DNA of 64,000 bases from Microbacterium sp. 1.5R (lineage in GTDB: Bacteria; Actinomycetota; Actinomycetes; Actinomycetales; Microbacteriaceae). The translations under genes were made by a program, and so were the position numbers. The stretch covers positions 1,642,595 to 1,706,594 of the forward strand of contig NZ_VDRC01000001.1 in the NCBI RefSeq assembly GCF_007667425.1, read 5' to 3'. How positions within the stretch are numbered: position 1 is the stretch's first letter; every line of letters begins with the position of its first letter. Of this stretch, positions 9,600 to 18,397 are shown in pieces. The notes under the pieces were generated by a model, which was not told where the DNA came from, did not search any database, and worked only from the letters and a program-made list of their open reading frames with translations.

Positions 9600-10022
9600 A
9601 TGGACATGCGTGTCGCGGCATATGCGGTCGTCACCGACGACGACGGGCGGGTGCTCCTGGCGCGCTGGATCGAGGGTCGCCGTGTCGCCTGGACCATGCC
9701 GGGCGGCGGACTCGAGCCCGGGGAGGCACCCGACGCGGCGGTCCGTCGGGAACTCGTCGAGGAGACCGGCTACACCGTGAAGGTCGGTGAGCTCCTCGGC
9801 ATCCACTCGCGCGTCATCCCCGCCTCGCAGCGCGTCCAGAAGACGGATCAGCCGCTGCACACCCTGCGCATCGTCTATCGTGCGACGGTCTCGGGCGGGC
9901 ACCTGCAGTACGAGACCGACGGGTCGACGGACATGGCCGAGTGGTTCTCGTTGGATGCGGTCGCTGACCTGCAGCGGGTCAAGCTGGTCGACATCGCGCT
10001 GCGCATGGCAGGGCTCATCTGA
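9600..10022 (+). CDS. Nudix hydrolase
   Basis: 140 residues with a complete Nudix box, GGLEPGEAPDAAVRR followed by ELVEETGY, at about residues 38-61. Such proteins hydrolyse nucleoside diphosphates linked to another moiety; the substrate cannot be told from sequence. TAGGGT at 9588-9593 lies exactly 6 nt before the ATG and no ribosome binding site is visible, so the mRNA is probably leaderless. The gene converges on the YbaK gene with only 11 bp between the stops. Confidence 0.9.
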   Translation: MDMRVAAYAVVTDDDGRVLLARWIEGRRVAWTMPGGGLEPGEAPDAAVRRELVEETGYTVKVGELLGIHSRVIPASQRVQKTDQPLHTLRIVYRATVSGGHLQYETDGSTDMAEWFSLDAVADLQRVKLVDIALRMAGLI

Positions 10023-10033
10023 CGAGCGTCGCG

Positions 10034-10549
10034 TCAGTCGCGGGGCTGCTCCGGCACGGAGATGTCGGCGACCGTCGCACCGTACGCGGCGATGAGGTCG
10101 TCGGCGTCGACGAAGAGGCTGTATCCGTGCGTGCCGGCTCCCATGGCGATGCGCTGACCGACGATCGTCTCGTCGGCGAACACGGGCCACTCGGTGGTGC
10201 TGCCGATCGGCACGATGGTGCCGCGCTCGTACCCGGTGGCGGCGAGAGCCAGATCTGCCTCGGGCAGTCGGAGCTTGTTCACCCCAACGACAGCGCGCAG
10301 CTTCGCCCAGGAGATGGAGCGACCGCCCGGCACGAGTGCGAACAGGTAGGTGTCGTCGGATCGCTTGACCACGAGGGTCTTCACGATCCCCTCCGGAGGG
10401 ATGCCGAGGAGCTCGGCCGCCTCGAAAAGACTGCGGGCCGCCGGCCGCTCGCGGATCTCGATGTCGAGATCACGAGCAGCGGCGGCCTCGCGCACGCGTG
10501 CGTGGATGTCCGCCGACTCCGCAGCCGGGGACTCGAAATCGCTCGTCAC
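10034..10549 (-). CDS. YbaK/EbsC-family aminoacyl-tRNA deacylase
   Basis: 171 residues of the YbaK/ProX editing fold: SLFEAAELLGIPPEGIVKTLVVK, the LFALVPGGRSISWAKL core, and GTIVPIGSTTEWPVFAD with the conserved G-x-x-x-P loop. Family members clear mischarged Cys-tRNA(Pro) or Ala-tRNA(Pro) in the cytoplasm. The GTG start at 10549 overlaps the stop of the upstream membrane-protein gene by 4 bp (GTGA), so the two are translationally coupled. Confidence 0.88.
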   Translation of the reverse strand: MTSDFESPAAESADIHARVREAAAARDLDIEIRERPAARSLFEAAELLGIPPEGIVKTLVVKRSDDTYLFALVPGGRSISWAKLRAVVGVNKLRLPEADLALAATGYERGTIVPIGSTTEWPVFADETIVGQRIAMGAGTHGYSLFVDADDLIAAYGATVADISVPEQPRD

Positions 10550-11058
10550 GCCTCGGGGGCGGACAGCGGGTCGTCGGCGACCCAGAGCTCGTCGTCTGCG
10601 CGAAGGGCCTGCCATGCGGCGTACAGCACGCCTGCCGCGGCCGCGGCACCGAGGACGATGGCGACGATGGAGCCGAGGCCGGGGCCCGACTTCTTCGACT
10701 TCGTGGCCCTGCGCACCTTCTTCTCGATCTTCTTCTCGATGCCCTGACGCTTTGCGTTGGCTACGTCCCAGGCCGTCAGCGCGCTGCCGACGACGCCGCC
10801 GACGATCGGCACGACCTTGTCGTCGACGACGTGTTTGCCGAAGCGCACGCTCTGGTCGACGACCGGCGCCACGCGGCGGTCATAGGTGTGCTGCACGGCG
10901 GGTCCGACCTGCTCGCGCCCGAAGTGGCCGAGCTGACGCCCCGCCTCGCGCGCGACATCGGCAGCATGACCGACGATGACCTGCTGGTTCTCCCAGAGCT
11001 GGTTCGCCTCTTTCTGAAGACGGCGAAGTTCCTTCTTCCGCTTGCGGCTGATGCTCAC
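10546..11058 (-). CDS. small membrane protein of unknown function
   Basis: 170 residues. A very basic start (VSISRKRKKELRRLQKEANQLW) is followed by a helical amphipathic middle. A lysine-rich stretch (KRQGIEKKIEKKVRRATKSKK) precedes one membrane helix (about 130-152) and an acidic tail. The GTG start was chosen because AGGAG lies 6 nt before it. It is coupled to the YbaK-type deacylase through a 4-bp overlap. I do not recognise a named family. Confidence 0.7.
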   Translation of the reverse strand: MSISRKRKKELRRLQKEANQLWENQQVIVGHAADVAREAGRQLGHFGREQVGPAVQHTYDRRVAPVVDQSVRFGKHVVDDKVVPIVGGVVGSALTAWDVANAKRQGIEKKIEKKVRRATKSKKSGPGLGSIVAIVLGAAAAAGVLYAAWQALRADDELWVADDPLSAPEA

Positions 11059-11203
11059 GATGCTCTCCTGTCGCTTGGAGTACGGGTTCCCCATCTTGCC
11101 ACGCCACCCTGGATGGGGCGAGGGAATCCCCGAGGCCTTGCGTCGCGCGACGATCAGCGCTAGATCAGGGCTCGTACACGGGAAGCTCTGCGAGAATGAG
11201 GTC

Positions 11204-11761
11204 ATGCCTCACGCTTCTCACGTCGCAACCCTGCACACCAACCACGGTGACATCGTCATCAACCTCTTCGGCGACCACGCCCCGAAGACGGTCAAGAACT
11301 TCATCGGCCTCGCCGACGGCACCCAGTCGTGGACCGACCCCGCCACCGGCAAGCCGGGCGATGGGCCGCTCTACAAGGACGTCATCTTCCACCGGATCAT
11401 CCCGAACTTCATGATCCAGGGCGGCGACCCGCTCGGTCAGGGCGTCGGCGGCCCCGGCTACAACTTCAACGACGAGATCCACGGCGACCTGAACTTCAAC
11501 GAGCCGTACATCCTCGCCATGGCGAACGCCGGCCTCCGTCGCAACGCCATCACGGGCGAGGTCGAGGGCACCAACGGCTCGCAGTTCTTTATCACCACGG
11601 ATCCCACCCCTTGGCTCCAGGGCAAGCACACGATCTTCGGCGAGGTCGCCGACGACGCGTCCAAGGCCGTCGTCGCCGCCATCGGCGCCGTGCCGACCGC
11701 TGCGGGCGACCGTCCGATCGAGCCTGTCGTGCTGCAGTCGATCGATATCGTCGCGGCCTGA
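11204..11761 (+). CDS. ppiB: cyclophilin-type peptidyl-prolyl isomerase
   Basis: 185 residues. The cyclophilin core is plain: VINLFGDHAPKTVKNFIGLA, FHRIIPNFMIQGGDP (catalytic Arg and Phe), MANAG, NGSQFFIT and GKHTIFGEV. There is no signal peptide, so it acts in the cytoplasm on protein folding. GAGAAT lies 6 nt before the ATG, which may be a weak leaderless promoter. The rhomboid gene follows 20 bp downstream, a pairing common near the origin in actinobacteria. Confidence 0.93.
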   Translation: MPHASHVATLHTNHGDIVINLFGDHAPKTVKNFIGLADGTQSWTDPATGKPGDGPLYKDVIFHRIIPNFMIQGGDPLGQGVGGPGYNFNDEIHGDLNFNEPYILAMANAGLRRNAITGEVEGTNGSQFFITTDPTPWLQGKHTIFGEVADDASKAVVAAIGAVPTAAGDRPIEPVVLQSIDIVAA

Positions 11762-11781
11762 CACCGAGCTGGCCGATCCGG

Positions 11782-12681
11782 ATGACCACGCCTGAGTTCG
11801 CGGACAACCGCGACAACTTCTGCTACCGGCATCCGGATCGGCAGAGCTTCGTGCTCTGCCAGCGGTGCCTCCGCACCATCTGCGGCGAATGCCAGACACC
11901 GGCCGCTGTCGGCGTCATCTGCCCGGAATGCATGCAGAAGGAGCGCAAGAACCGCACCCCCGCGCAGAAGCGCGCCGAGCGACGCTGGGGCGGACGCTCG
12001 TCGACCATGACCGCCGTGCGCAGCGGCAAGCCCGTCGTGACGTATGCACTCATGCTCGTCACGGCGATCATCGGCCTGCTGCAGCTCGTCCCTGGTCTGG
12101 GCCCTGCCATCACCCAGCAGCTGCTGTTCGCCGGGCCCTACCTCTACCCGGACCTGTTCGGTGCCCCGTTCGAGCCCTGGCGTCTGATCACGGCCGTCTT
12201 CGCACACGGCGGATTCATCCACCTCGCGCTGAACATGCTCGCGCTGTGGATGCTGGGGCAGAGCCTAGAGCCGATGCTGGGCCGGGCACGCTTCCTTTCG
12301 CTGTACCTGATCAGCGGTCTCGGCGGATCCGTCGCGGTGGCCCTGCTCGCTCCTGGCACGGCCACGGTCGGCGCATCCGGCGCGATCTTCGGCCTCATGG
12401 CCGCGCTGCTGATCGTCGGTCGGCACATCGGCGCCAACGTCACCGGCATCCTGGTGATCCTCGGGATCAACTTCGTCGTGGGGTTCTTCATCGGCGGCAT
12501 CGCCTGGCAGGCGCACCTCGGCGGCGCGATCGTCGGAGCGCTCCTCGCCTTCATCCTCACGCGCACGCGCCGACGAGAGCAGCGCACGTGGCAGATCGTG
12601 CTCATCGCGGCCGTGGCGGTGGCGCTCCTCGTGATCGTCGCCTTCATCCCTCCGCTGCTGATCACATCGATCTACGCCTGA
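11782..12681 (+). CDS. rhomboid intramembrane serine protease with N-terminal zinc finger
   Basis: 299 residues. The N-terminus (about 12-55) holds four cysteine/histidine pairs (CYRHPDR, CQRCLRTICGEC, CPECMQKE) like a B-box zinc finger. Six or seven membrane helices follow from about residue 80. The catalytic serine is in GASGAIFG and the catalytic histidine in QAHLGGAIVG. HGGFIHLALNML gives the usual loop. It cleaves membrane proteins within the bilayer; the substrates are unknown. No clear Shine-Dalgarno is seen, and the gene is probably co-transcribed with ppiB. Confidence 0.92.
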   Translation: MTTPEFADNRDNFCYRHPDRQSFVLCQRCLRTICGECQTPAAVGVICPECMQKERKNRTPAQKRAERRWGGRSSTMTAVRSGKPVVTYALMLVTAIIGLLQLVPGLGPAITQQLLFAGPYLYPDLFGAPFEPWRLITAVFAHGGFIHLALNMLALWMLGQSLEPMLGRARFLSLYLISGLGGSVAVALLAPGTATVGASGAIFGLMAALLIVGRHIGANVTGILVILGINFVVGFFIGGIAWQAHLGGAIVGALLAFILTRTRRREQRTWQIVLIAAVAVALLVIVAFIPPLLITSIYA

Positions 12682-12690
12682 TCAGCGGTT

Positions 12691-12808
12691 GTTAACAGGT
12701 TCGTTAACAGGTGTGAATAACACGGGTGTAATTCTCCCCAGGTGTGCACAACCCTGTGGATAACTCTGTGGTGACGTTGTGGACACCTTGTGGACGGGGT
12801 GTGGAGAC
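12691..12808. promoter_or_regulatory. array of DnaA-box-like sites next to an AT-rich stretch
   Basis: Two GTTAACAGGT direct repeats (12691 and 12703) are followed by TGTGAATAA at 12712-12720 and TGTGGATAA at 12755-12763. Both fit the consensus DnaA box TTATNCACA exactly on the reverse strand. Weaker same-orientation copies start at 12743 (TGTGCACAA), 12767, 12778, 12789 and 12800 (TGTGG cores), giving a regular 11-12 bp spacing from 12743 on. It could be a DnaA titration or regulatory site, or part of an origin. Origin function is inference only. Confidence 0.6.
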
Positions 12809-12837
12809 CGTGCGCCGACACGGTGGCCGATACGACG

Positions 12838-12866
12838 AAGGCCCCTCGCTGAGCGAGGGGCCTTTC
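12838..12866. terminator. bidirectional terminator between rhomboid and crgA
   Basis: Stem AAGGCCCCTCGC and GCGAGGGGCCTT with a TGA loop and T-rich flanks on both sides, placed between two converging genes. Confidence 0.85.
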
Positions 12867-12882
12867 TCTGTCGTGGGGCGCT

Positions 12883-13122
12883 TCAGCGCCAGCGAGTGGT
12901 CATCAGGAAGCCGATCAGGGCGATGCCGAGGCCGATCGCGAGGTTCCAGTTGTCGAGACCGGGGATAGGGAACTGCATGCCCGAGATGTAGAACACGAGG
13001 ATCCAGGCGAGACCGAGCAGCATGAAACCTACCATCACCGGCTTGAACCACACGGCGTTCGGGGCGGACTCTCCCTCGGTGCGGGGGGCGTCGGGCTCTT
13101 CGGTCTTCGGGTCTCGGGCCAT
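12883..13122 (-). CDS. crgA: cell division protein CrgA
   Basis: 79 residues: an acidic, proline-rich cytoplasmic start, then two membrane helices (about 28-47 and 58-75) with FPIPGLDNWNLAIGLGIALIGF between and within them, ending in basic TTRWR. This matches CrgA, which helps recruit septal peptidoglycan enzymes in actinobacteria. TACAAT at 13129-13134 lies 6 nt before the ATG with no ribosome binding site, so the mRNA is probably leaderless. It diverges from the sortase gene. Confidence 0.9.
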   Translation of the reverse strand: MARDPKTEEPDAPRTEGESAPNAVWFKPVMVGFMLLGLAWILVFYISGMQFPIPGLDNWNLAIGLGIALIGFLMTTRWR

Positions 13123-13128
13123 GCCGAC

Positions 13129-13201
13129 ATTGTACCCGGGTCGTCTTCGATCCCGCGAGGAAGCGGCGACCGGCTCCCCGCACAGGCCGGAGGGATAGGA
13201 T
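13129..13201. promoter_or_regulatory. two divergent leaderless promoters (crgA and sortase)
   Basis: On the minus strand, TACAAT (13129-13134) is followed by 6 nt and the crgA ATG. On the plus strand, TAGGAT (13196-13201) is followed by 6 nt and the sortase ATG. That spacing would place the transcription start on the first base of each start codon. Confidence 0.6.
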
Positions 13202-13207
13202 CTCGCC

Positions 13208-14002
13208 ATGACCGCATCCGTCGTCTCGGGGGAGCGACGTGGCCGCAACCGCCGCCCTCGATCGCGCGCCACCTTCACGAGCGTGCTGGGCGAGCTGCTG
13301 CTCACCGCCGGGGTGCTCGTGCTGCTCTTCGTGGCCTGGCAGATGTGGATCGGCGACATCATCATCAGCGCGCAGAAGAACGACGAAGGCGCTGCCGTCT
13401 CGCAGGAGTGGGCGGCGGCGCCGCCGCCCGCGCTGCCCGAGACCTTCGAGCGCCCGGACGGCACCACGACGTATGAGCCGGTGATCCCCGCGCGGCCCGC
13501 CGACACCGAGCACCTCGGGCAGATGCACATCCCGCGCTTCGGTACCGAGTACAACGTGGGCATCTTCGGAGGTACGACCCGCGCCCGCACACTCGACAAG
13601 CTCGGCATCGGGGTCTACACCGACTCGAAGATGCCCGGCGAGGCCGGCAACTTCGCCATGGCGGGGCACCGGACGACGTGGGGCAAGCCGTTCAACCAGC
13701 TCGACAAGCTGCAGGTCGGCGATGCGATCGTCGTCGAGACGATCGACGGCTGGTTCACCTACCGTTTCCGCACCCTCGAGTACGTGAAGCCGACGCAGAC
13801 CGACGTGCTCCTCGACGTGCCCCAGGTTCCCGGAGCTCAGACCGGCGAGCAGTACATCACTCTGACAGCCTGCTCGCCGCTCTACTCGCTGGCCGAGCGC
13901 ATCGTCGCCTACGGTGTCTTCGAGAGCTTCCAGCCCCGCGCCGAAGGGCCGCCCACGGCGCTCACCGACCCGCCTCCACCGCCGGCTGCGCCGTCGCTCT
14001 GA
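13208..14002 (+). CDS. class E sortase
   Basis: 264 residues: a basic cytoplasmic start, one membrane anchor (about 26-50), a proline-rich linker and a sortase domain (about 100-245). The catalytic triad is visible as His in AGHRTTWG, Cys in TLTACSPLYS and Arg in AERIVAYG. Class E enzymes of high-GC Gram-positives cleave LAXTG signals and link proteins to the wall. The GH92 enzyme ending in LAGTG is an obvious substrate within this window. A small membrane protein and the PabA/TrpG gene follow closely. Confidence 0.9.
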   Translation: MTASVVSGERRGRNRRPRSRATFTSVLGELLLTAGVLVLLFVAWQMWIGDIIISAQKNDEGAAVSQEWAAAPPPALPETFERPDGTTTYEPVIPARPADTEHLGQMHIPRFGTEYNVGIFGGTTRARTLDKLGIGVYTDSKMPGEAGNFAMAGHRTTWGKPFNQLDKLQVGDAIVVETIDGWFTYRFRTLEYVKPTQTDVLLDVPQVPGAQTGEQYITLTACSPLYSLAERIVAYGVFESFQPRAEGPPTALTDPPPPPAAPSL

Positions 14003-14023
14003 CCGAAGGGACCGAGAGGAATC

Positions 14024-14179
14024 ATGTACGCCGCACTCTGGCGCCTGCTGCCCGGCCCGTGGTGGGTCAAGCTGTTCATCCTGATCGCGCTCATCGCGGC
14101 GGTCCTCTACGCCCTGTTCTGGTTCGTCTTCCCGTGGGTGAGTCCCCTCATCACCCCGGGCGAGGTCGATCTCGAATGA
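14024..14179 (+). CDS. 51-residue membrane protein
   Basis: Starts MYAALWRLLPGPWWVKLF, with a single membrane helix and a second hydrophobic segment (about 16-45) rich in Trp and Phe, and a short acidic end. GAGAGGA lies at normal spacing before the ATG. Its stop overlaps the start of the glutamine amidotransferase (ATGA), so they are co-translated. Small proteins like this occur between sortase and pabA in related actinobacteria, but no function is known. Confidence 0.75.
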   Translation: MYAALWRLLPGPWWVKLFILIALIAAVLYALFWFVFPWVSPLITPGEVDLE

Positions 14180-14811
14180 CCCGCGTGCTGGTTGTGGACA
14201 ACCACGACAGCTTCGTGCACACCCTGGTCGGCTACCTGCGCGAGCTCGGCGCGGAGGTCGAGATGGTCGAGGCGGATGCCGTCGACTCAGCCGACTTGGA
14301 CCACCTGCTCGCAGGCTTCGACGGCGTGATGCTCTCGCCCGGGCCGGGGAGACCGGCGCAGGCGGGGGCGAGCCTCGACGCCGCGCGCGTGGCGATGTCG
14401 AGGCGCCTGCCGCTGCTCGGCGTCTGCCTCGGGCATCAGGTGATCGGCGAGGCGCTCGGCACCCCGGTGTCAGAGGCTCCAGAGCTCATGCACGGGATGG
14501 TGTCGCAGGCGCGTCACGACGGGTCGGCGCTGTTCGACGGCCTCCCGTCGCCGTTCTCCGTCGGCCGATACCACTCGCTCACGCTGGACGCGGCATCACT
14601 GCCGGACTCGCTCGTCGTCACGGCGCGCACCGAGACCGGCACGGTGATGGCCGTCGCGCACACGACACTGCCCGTCGTGGGAGTGCAGTTCCATCCCGAG
14701 AGCGTCCTCACCGAGGGCGGGTACCGATTGCTCGCCAACTGGCTCGCGCAGTGCGGCGATGAGGATGCCGTGGCCCTCGCCGAGCGGTTGCATCCGCTCA
14801 CCCGGGCGTAG
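14176..14811 (+). CDS. pabA: glutamine amidotransferase component of anthranilate/aminodeoxychorismate synthase
   Basis: 211 residues of the class I glutamine amidotransferase fold. VDNHDSFVHTL is the N-terminal signature, GVCLGHQVIGE carries the nucleophilic Cys, and GVQFHPESV holds the catalytic His and Glu. It releases ammonia from glutamine for the chorismate-using partner in folate (PabA) or tryptophan (TrpG) synthesis. The partner subunit is not in the window, so PabA and TrpG cannot be told apart. Placement near crgA and pknB is typical for actinobacterial pabA. Confidence 0.85.
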   Translation: MTRVLVVDNHDSFVHTLVGYLRELGAEVEMVEADAVDSADLDHLLAGFDGVMLSPGPGRPAQAGASLDAARVAMSRRLPLLGVCLGHQVIGEALGTPVSEAPELMHGMVSQARHDGSALFDGLPSPFSVGRYHSLTLDAASLPDSLVVTARTETGTVMAVAHTTLPVVGVQFHPESVLTEGGYRLLANWLAQCGDEDAVALAERLHPLTRA

Positions 14812-14900
14812 CGCGTTTCGTCTCGATCGCTGCGTTCCCTCGCTCAACGACCCGCGGGAGGGGGAGTGCTGCGTGAGCTCGCTCGACCGGCCACGGGAAG
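14812..14900. repeat. intergenic repeat-like sequence between convergent genes
   Basis: The spacer holds GCGTTTCGTCTCGATCGCTG and CTCGCTCAACGACCCG in sequence. From memory, GTTGAGCGAGCG...GACGAAACGC-type elements are widespread between genes in Microbacteriaceae. Only this copy is in the window, so the repeat status is recalled knowledge and not seen here. It may act as a terminator for pabA and pknB. Confidence 0.4.
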
Positions 14901-14913
14901 AGGTCGCGCGGGA

Positions 14914-16617
14914 TCAGCCGTCGGCAGCGGCGGCGCAGTATCGCAGCTCGACCGTCGAGCCGATGGGCACGTCGCCGGGCGCGACCGACATCGAGACCAC
15001 CGTCGGCGGCTCCGTAGGGGCGCAGTCGGGCAGCTCGACGGCGCTCGGCGTCAGGCCAATCCGCTCCAGCTCGGCCGTCGCGGCCTCCACCGTCCATCCG
15101 GAGACGTCGGTCAAGGTCATGCGTCCGCTGGCGACCACCAGGTTCACGACGGTCTTCGGGGCCACCTCGGACTCGGCGGTCTCGCTCGCCTCCATGACGG
15201 TGTCGGCCGCGAGTCCCTTGTCGTTGCGCTGGATGACGGTGCCGAGCTCCAGGCCGGCCGCCGCGAGAGCGTCCTTCGCTGAGGTGAGCGAGAGGCCCTC
15301 CAGCGTCGGCACGACGACCGTCTCCTTGCCCGACGAGACGTAGACGGTGATCGAATCCCCCTCGGTCACGGTCGTCCCGCCTTCGGGATCGGTGCGGGTG
15401 ACGTTGCCCTCGGCGATGTCGTTGCTCGATTCGAGCACCAGTCTGGCCGTGAGGTCGAGCTCGTTGAGGTCTTCCTGCGCCCGTTCCGACGACACGTTCA
15501 CGAGGTCGGGCACGGTGCGCGAGCTCGAGGGGAGCTCGTCGGGGCGCATGCTGATCGTCCACACCCAGAACAGCACCGACGCGAGCAGCACCGCCAGCAG
15601 TGCGACCCCGGCCCAGATCCAGGCCACGGGGGGACCGGACTGCGTGCGGGTCATCGTCGTGTCGGTGCTCAGCTGCCGCAGCGATCGTGCCGTCTCCTGC
15701 GCCTGCCGGGGGCTCGGACCGTACAGCTCGCTGGTGAGGGCGCCGATCTCCTTGCGGGTCGGCGCCTGGCCGGAGACGGCGGCATCGAGCGCGGCGCGGA
15801 AGTGCGCGGCATCCGGATAGCGCTGATACGGGTCTTTCGCGAGAGCGCGCAGCACGATCGGGTCGAGGGCGCCGGGCGCGTCCTCGTTCACCTCGGTCGG
15901 CGCGAGCGGCGTCTCGCTCACGTGCTGGTAGGCGACGGCGACGGGGGACTCGCCGCGGAACGGCTGGCGTCCGGTGAGCAGCTCGTAGAGCACGACGCCG
16001 GTGGAGTAGAGGTCGGCGCGCGCGTCGACCGGCTCGCCCTTCGCCTGCTCGGGGGAGAAGTACGCGGCGGTGCCGATGATCTGGGTGGTCTCGGCGACCG
16101 TCGACGAGGAGTCCGACACCGCGCGCGCGATGCCGAAGTCCATGACCTTGACCTGGCCCTTGTCGGTGACCATGACGTTGCCCGGCTTGATGTCGCGATG
16201 CACGACCCCGGCTCTGTGCGAGTAGTCGAGGGCCTCGAGGATGCCGTCGACGTACCGCACCGCGTCGTCGACGGGCACGGGGCCGCGCGCGATGATGTCT
16301 TTCAGCAGCGTGCCGCTGATGAGCTCCATGATGATGTACGGCGGCTCGCCCGAACCGTCGCCGGAGCCGCCCGACGGGTCGCCCGCGTCGTACACGCGCA
16401 CGATCGAGGGGTGCGACATGCGAGACGCGGACTGCGCCTCGAGGCGGAAGCGCGTGCGGAAAGCGGTGTCGCGGGCGAGGTCGGCGTCGAGGATCTTGAT
16501 CGCGATCGCACGACCGAGCGTCAGATCGTAGCCCCGGTAGACCTTGGCCATGCCGCCATGCCCGATGAGCTCGTCGACGCGGTAGCGTCCCGCGAGAACG
16601 CGTGGCTCTGTCGACAC
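14914..16617 (-). CDS. pknB: Ser/Thr protein kinase PknB with PASTA repeats
   Basis: 567 residues. The kinase domain (about 11-275) has GHGGMAKVY, the AIKIL lysine, [11 protein letters not shown] and DFGIARAV. A membrane helix (about 330-352) leads to three extracellular PASTA repeats (each about 66 residues), which bind muropeptides or lipid II. Kinases of this type regulate cell-wall growth and division. It is the last gene of the operon; 55 bp separate it from pknA. The GTG start follows AGGGGG at good spacing. Confidence 0.95.
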   Translation of the reverse strand: MSTEPRVLAGRYRVDELIGHGGMAKVYRGYDLTLGRAIAIKILDADLARDTAFRTRFRLEAQSASRMSHPSIVRVYDAGDPSGGSGDGSGEPPYIIMELISGTLLKDIIARGPVPVDDAVRYVDGILEALDYSHRAGVVHRDIKPGNVMVTDKGQVKVMDFGIARAVSDSSSTVAETTQIIGTAAYFSPEQAKGEPVDARADLYSTGVVLYELLTGRQPFRGESPVAVAYQHVSETPLAPTEVNEDAPGALDPIVLRALAKDPYQRYPDAAHFRAALDAAVSGQAPTRKEIGALTSELYGPSPRQAQETARSLRQLSTDTTMTRTQSGPPVAWIWAGVALLAVLLASVLFWVWTISMRPDELPSSSRTVPDLVNVSSERAQEDLNELDLTARLVLESSNDIAEGNVTRTDPEGGTTVTEGDSITVYVSSGKETVVVPTLEGLSLTSAKDALAAAGLELGTVIQRNDKGLAADTVMEASETAESEVAPKTVVNLVVASGRMTLTDVSGWTVEAATAELERIGLTPSAVELPDCAPTEPPTVVSMSVAPGDVPIGSTVELRYCAAAADG

Positions 16618-16672
16618 GTACTGACCCCCTGATACGACCTGATGAAGTGCTCAGCCTACGGCGTGGAAACCC

Positions 16673-18397
16673 CTAATCCCCTGTATCCTCGCCGCCTGCA
16701 TCGTCTGCGGAGGTGATCTGGGCGGTGAGCTGCGGCGAGTTGCCGGACGGGCGGTCGCCGCAGAACGCGCGGTACACGGCCGTGACCTGCAGAGCGGGGT
16801 CGTCGGCGGGGGTGATCTGAGCCGTGAGCTCGCTCGGACCGAAGCTGCGGGTCGTCTTGCCGTCGCTGAACGTGGCGTTGGTGATCGTCACCTCGTACGA
16901 GCTGACCGTTCCCGCACCGGACGGGCACGAGAACGACGTCCAGTTGAGGGCGACCTTCTCGCCCGCGGTGGGGGTGCCGGACAGGCTCGGCGCCGAACCG
17001 GGTGCGCCGATCTCGACCCGGGGCGCGTAGGTGATGAGCGTGATCGCGTCACCCTTCTCGAGGGTTCCGCGCGGGTCGACGGTCTCGACGACGTCGACGA
17101 GGTCGTCGGACGGGGCCGGGGTGTTGCCCACGCGGCACTGGGGGAGGAGTCCCGCCTCCGTGGCCCTGTTCAGCGCGTCCTGGCACGACAGGCCGACGAG
17201 GGACAGGGAGTCGACGTTGATCGGCGTCTCGGTGGGCGTCGGCGTCGGGGTCGGGGTGGGCGTCTCCGGCGGAGCCGACGAGATCGACGGAGAGGGCGTG
17301 GGATCGGCATCCCCGTCGCCCTGGTTCATCAGCGCGAAGACGGTGCCGCCGAGCACGATGATCAGCAGCAGGATCAGCGCGATGAGGGGCCAGGTCCACC
17401 TGCTGCGCTTCTTCTTCTCGACCTCGTCCGGGGCGGCCGCCTCGGTGGGGACCTGCGCGGTCGTGGGCAGCACGCGGGTCGCGCCGGCGTCGCCGGATGC
17501 CGTCAGCAGCCGCGTCGCGTCGTCTGCCGCCACTCCGCCGGTGGCGATGGCGGGAACGGCGATCGCCGCGGAGTTGAGGTCGCCGCGGCGCAGGGCCTGG
17601 GCCGCACGGGCGACGGTCGCCGCGGAGGAAGGCCGGTCGGCCGGCTTCTTCGCGATCATCGCCATGACGAGGTTCTGCACGGGGATCGGCACGGTCGGCG
17701 GCAGCGGCGGGGGCTGCTCGTTGATCTGCGCCATCGCGATCGCGACCTGCGACTCGCCCGTGAACGGACGCTTGCCGGCCAGGGACTCGTACGCGACGAT
17801 GCCGAGCGAGTAGATGTCGGTCGCGGGGGAGGCGGGGTGCCCCGAGGCCTGCTCGGGCGACAGGTACTGCACCGTTCCCATGACCTGGCCGGTGGCCGTG
17901 AGCGGCACCTGGTCGGCGATGCGGGCGATGCCGAAGTCGGTGATCTTGACGCGCCCGTCGGGCGTGATCAGCAGGTTGCCCGGCTTGATGTCGCGGTGCA
18001 CGAGACCGGCCGCGTGCGCGGCCTGGAGAGCGGATGCCGTCTGCGCGACGATGTCGAGCGTCTTGTCGGCGCTCAGTGCACCGTCGCGCTCGAGGATCGT
18101 CGACAGGGCCTCGCCAGGGACGAGCTCCATGACGAGGTAGGCGCTGCCGTTCTCCTCGCCGTAGTCGAACACGCTGGCGATGCCCTCATGGTTGACGAGC
18201 GCGGCGTGGCGCGCCTCGGCGCGGAAACGCTCGAGGAACCCGGGGTCCCCCATGTACTCGTCCTTGAGGATCTTGATCGCGACGGTGCGTCCGATGACGT
18301 GATCCGTCGCCTCCCACACCTCGCCCATGCCGCCGATCGCGATTCGCGACTGCAGCTCGTAGCGACCACCGAACGACACACCCTGCGTCGGTCTCAT
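16673..18397 (-). CDS. pknA: Ser/Thr protein kinase PknA type
   Basis: 574 residues. The kinase domain (about 10-275) has [27 protein letters not shown] and DFGIARIA. A long Ala/Pro-rich linker, a membrane helix (about 340-362), a Pro/Thr spacer, one PASTA-like module ([19 protein letters not shown] onward) and an extra C-terminal beta domain follow. The ATG overlaps the pbpA stop by 4 bp. The extracellular part is larger than that of mycobacterial PknA. Confidence 0.93.
   Translation of the reverse strand: MRPTQGVSFGGRYELQSRIAIGGMGEVWEATDHVIGRTVAIKILKDEYMGDPGFLERFRAEARHAALVNHEGIASVFDYGEENGSAYLVMELVPGEALSTILERDGALSADKTLDIVAQTASALQAAHAAGLVHRDIKPGNLLITPDGRVKITDFGIARIADQVPLTATGQVMGTVQYLSPEQASGHPASPATDIYSLGIVAYESLAGKRPFTGESQVAIAMAQINEQPPPLPPTVPIPVQNLVMAMIAKKPADRPSSAATVARAAQALRRGDLNSAAIAVPAIATGGVAADDATRLLTASGDAGATRVLPTTAQVPTEAAAPDEVEKKKRSRWTWPLIALILLLIIVLGGTVFALMNQGDGDADPTPSPSISSAPPETPTPTPTPTPTETPINVDSLSLVGLSCQDALNRATEAGLLPQCRVGNTPAPSDDLVDVVETVDPRGTLEKGDAITLITYAPRVEIGAPGSAPSLSGTPTAGEKVALNWTSFSCPSGAGTVSSYEVTITNATFSDGKTTRSFGPSELTAQITPADDPALQVTAVYRAFCGDRPSGNSPQLTAQITSADDAGGEDTGD

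Noticed and set aside
12691-12808. Calling this an active oriC
   Set aside because: dnaA and dnaN are not adjacent, and the flanking genes converge instead of diverging. Only a DnaA-binding array is supported.
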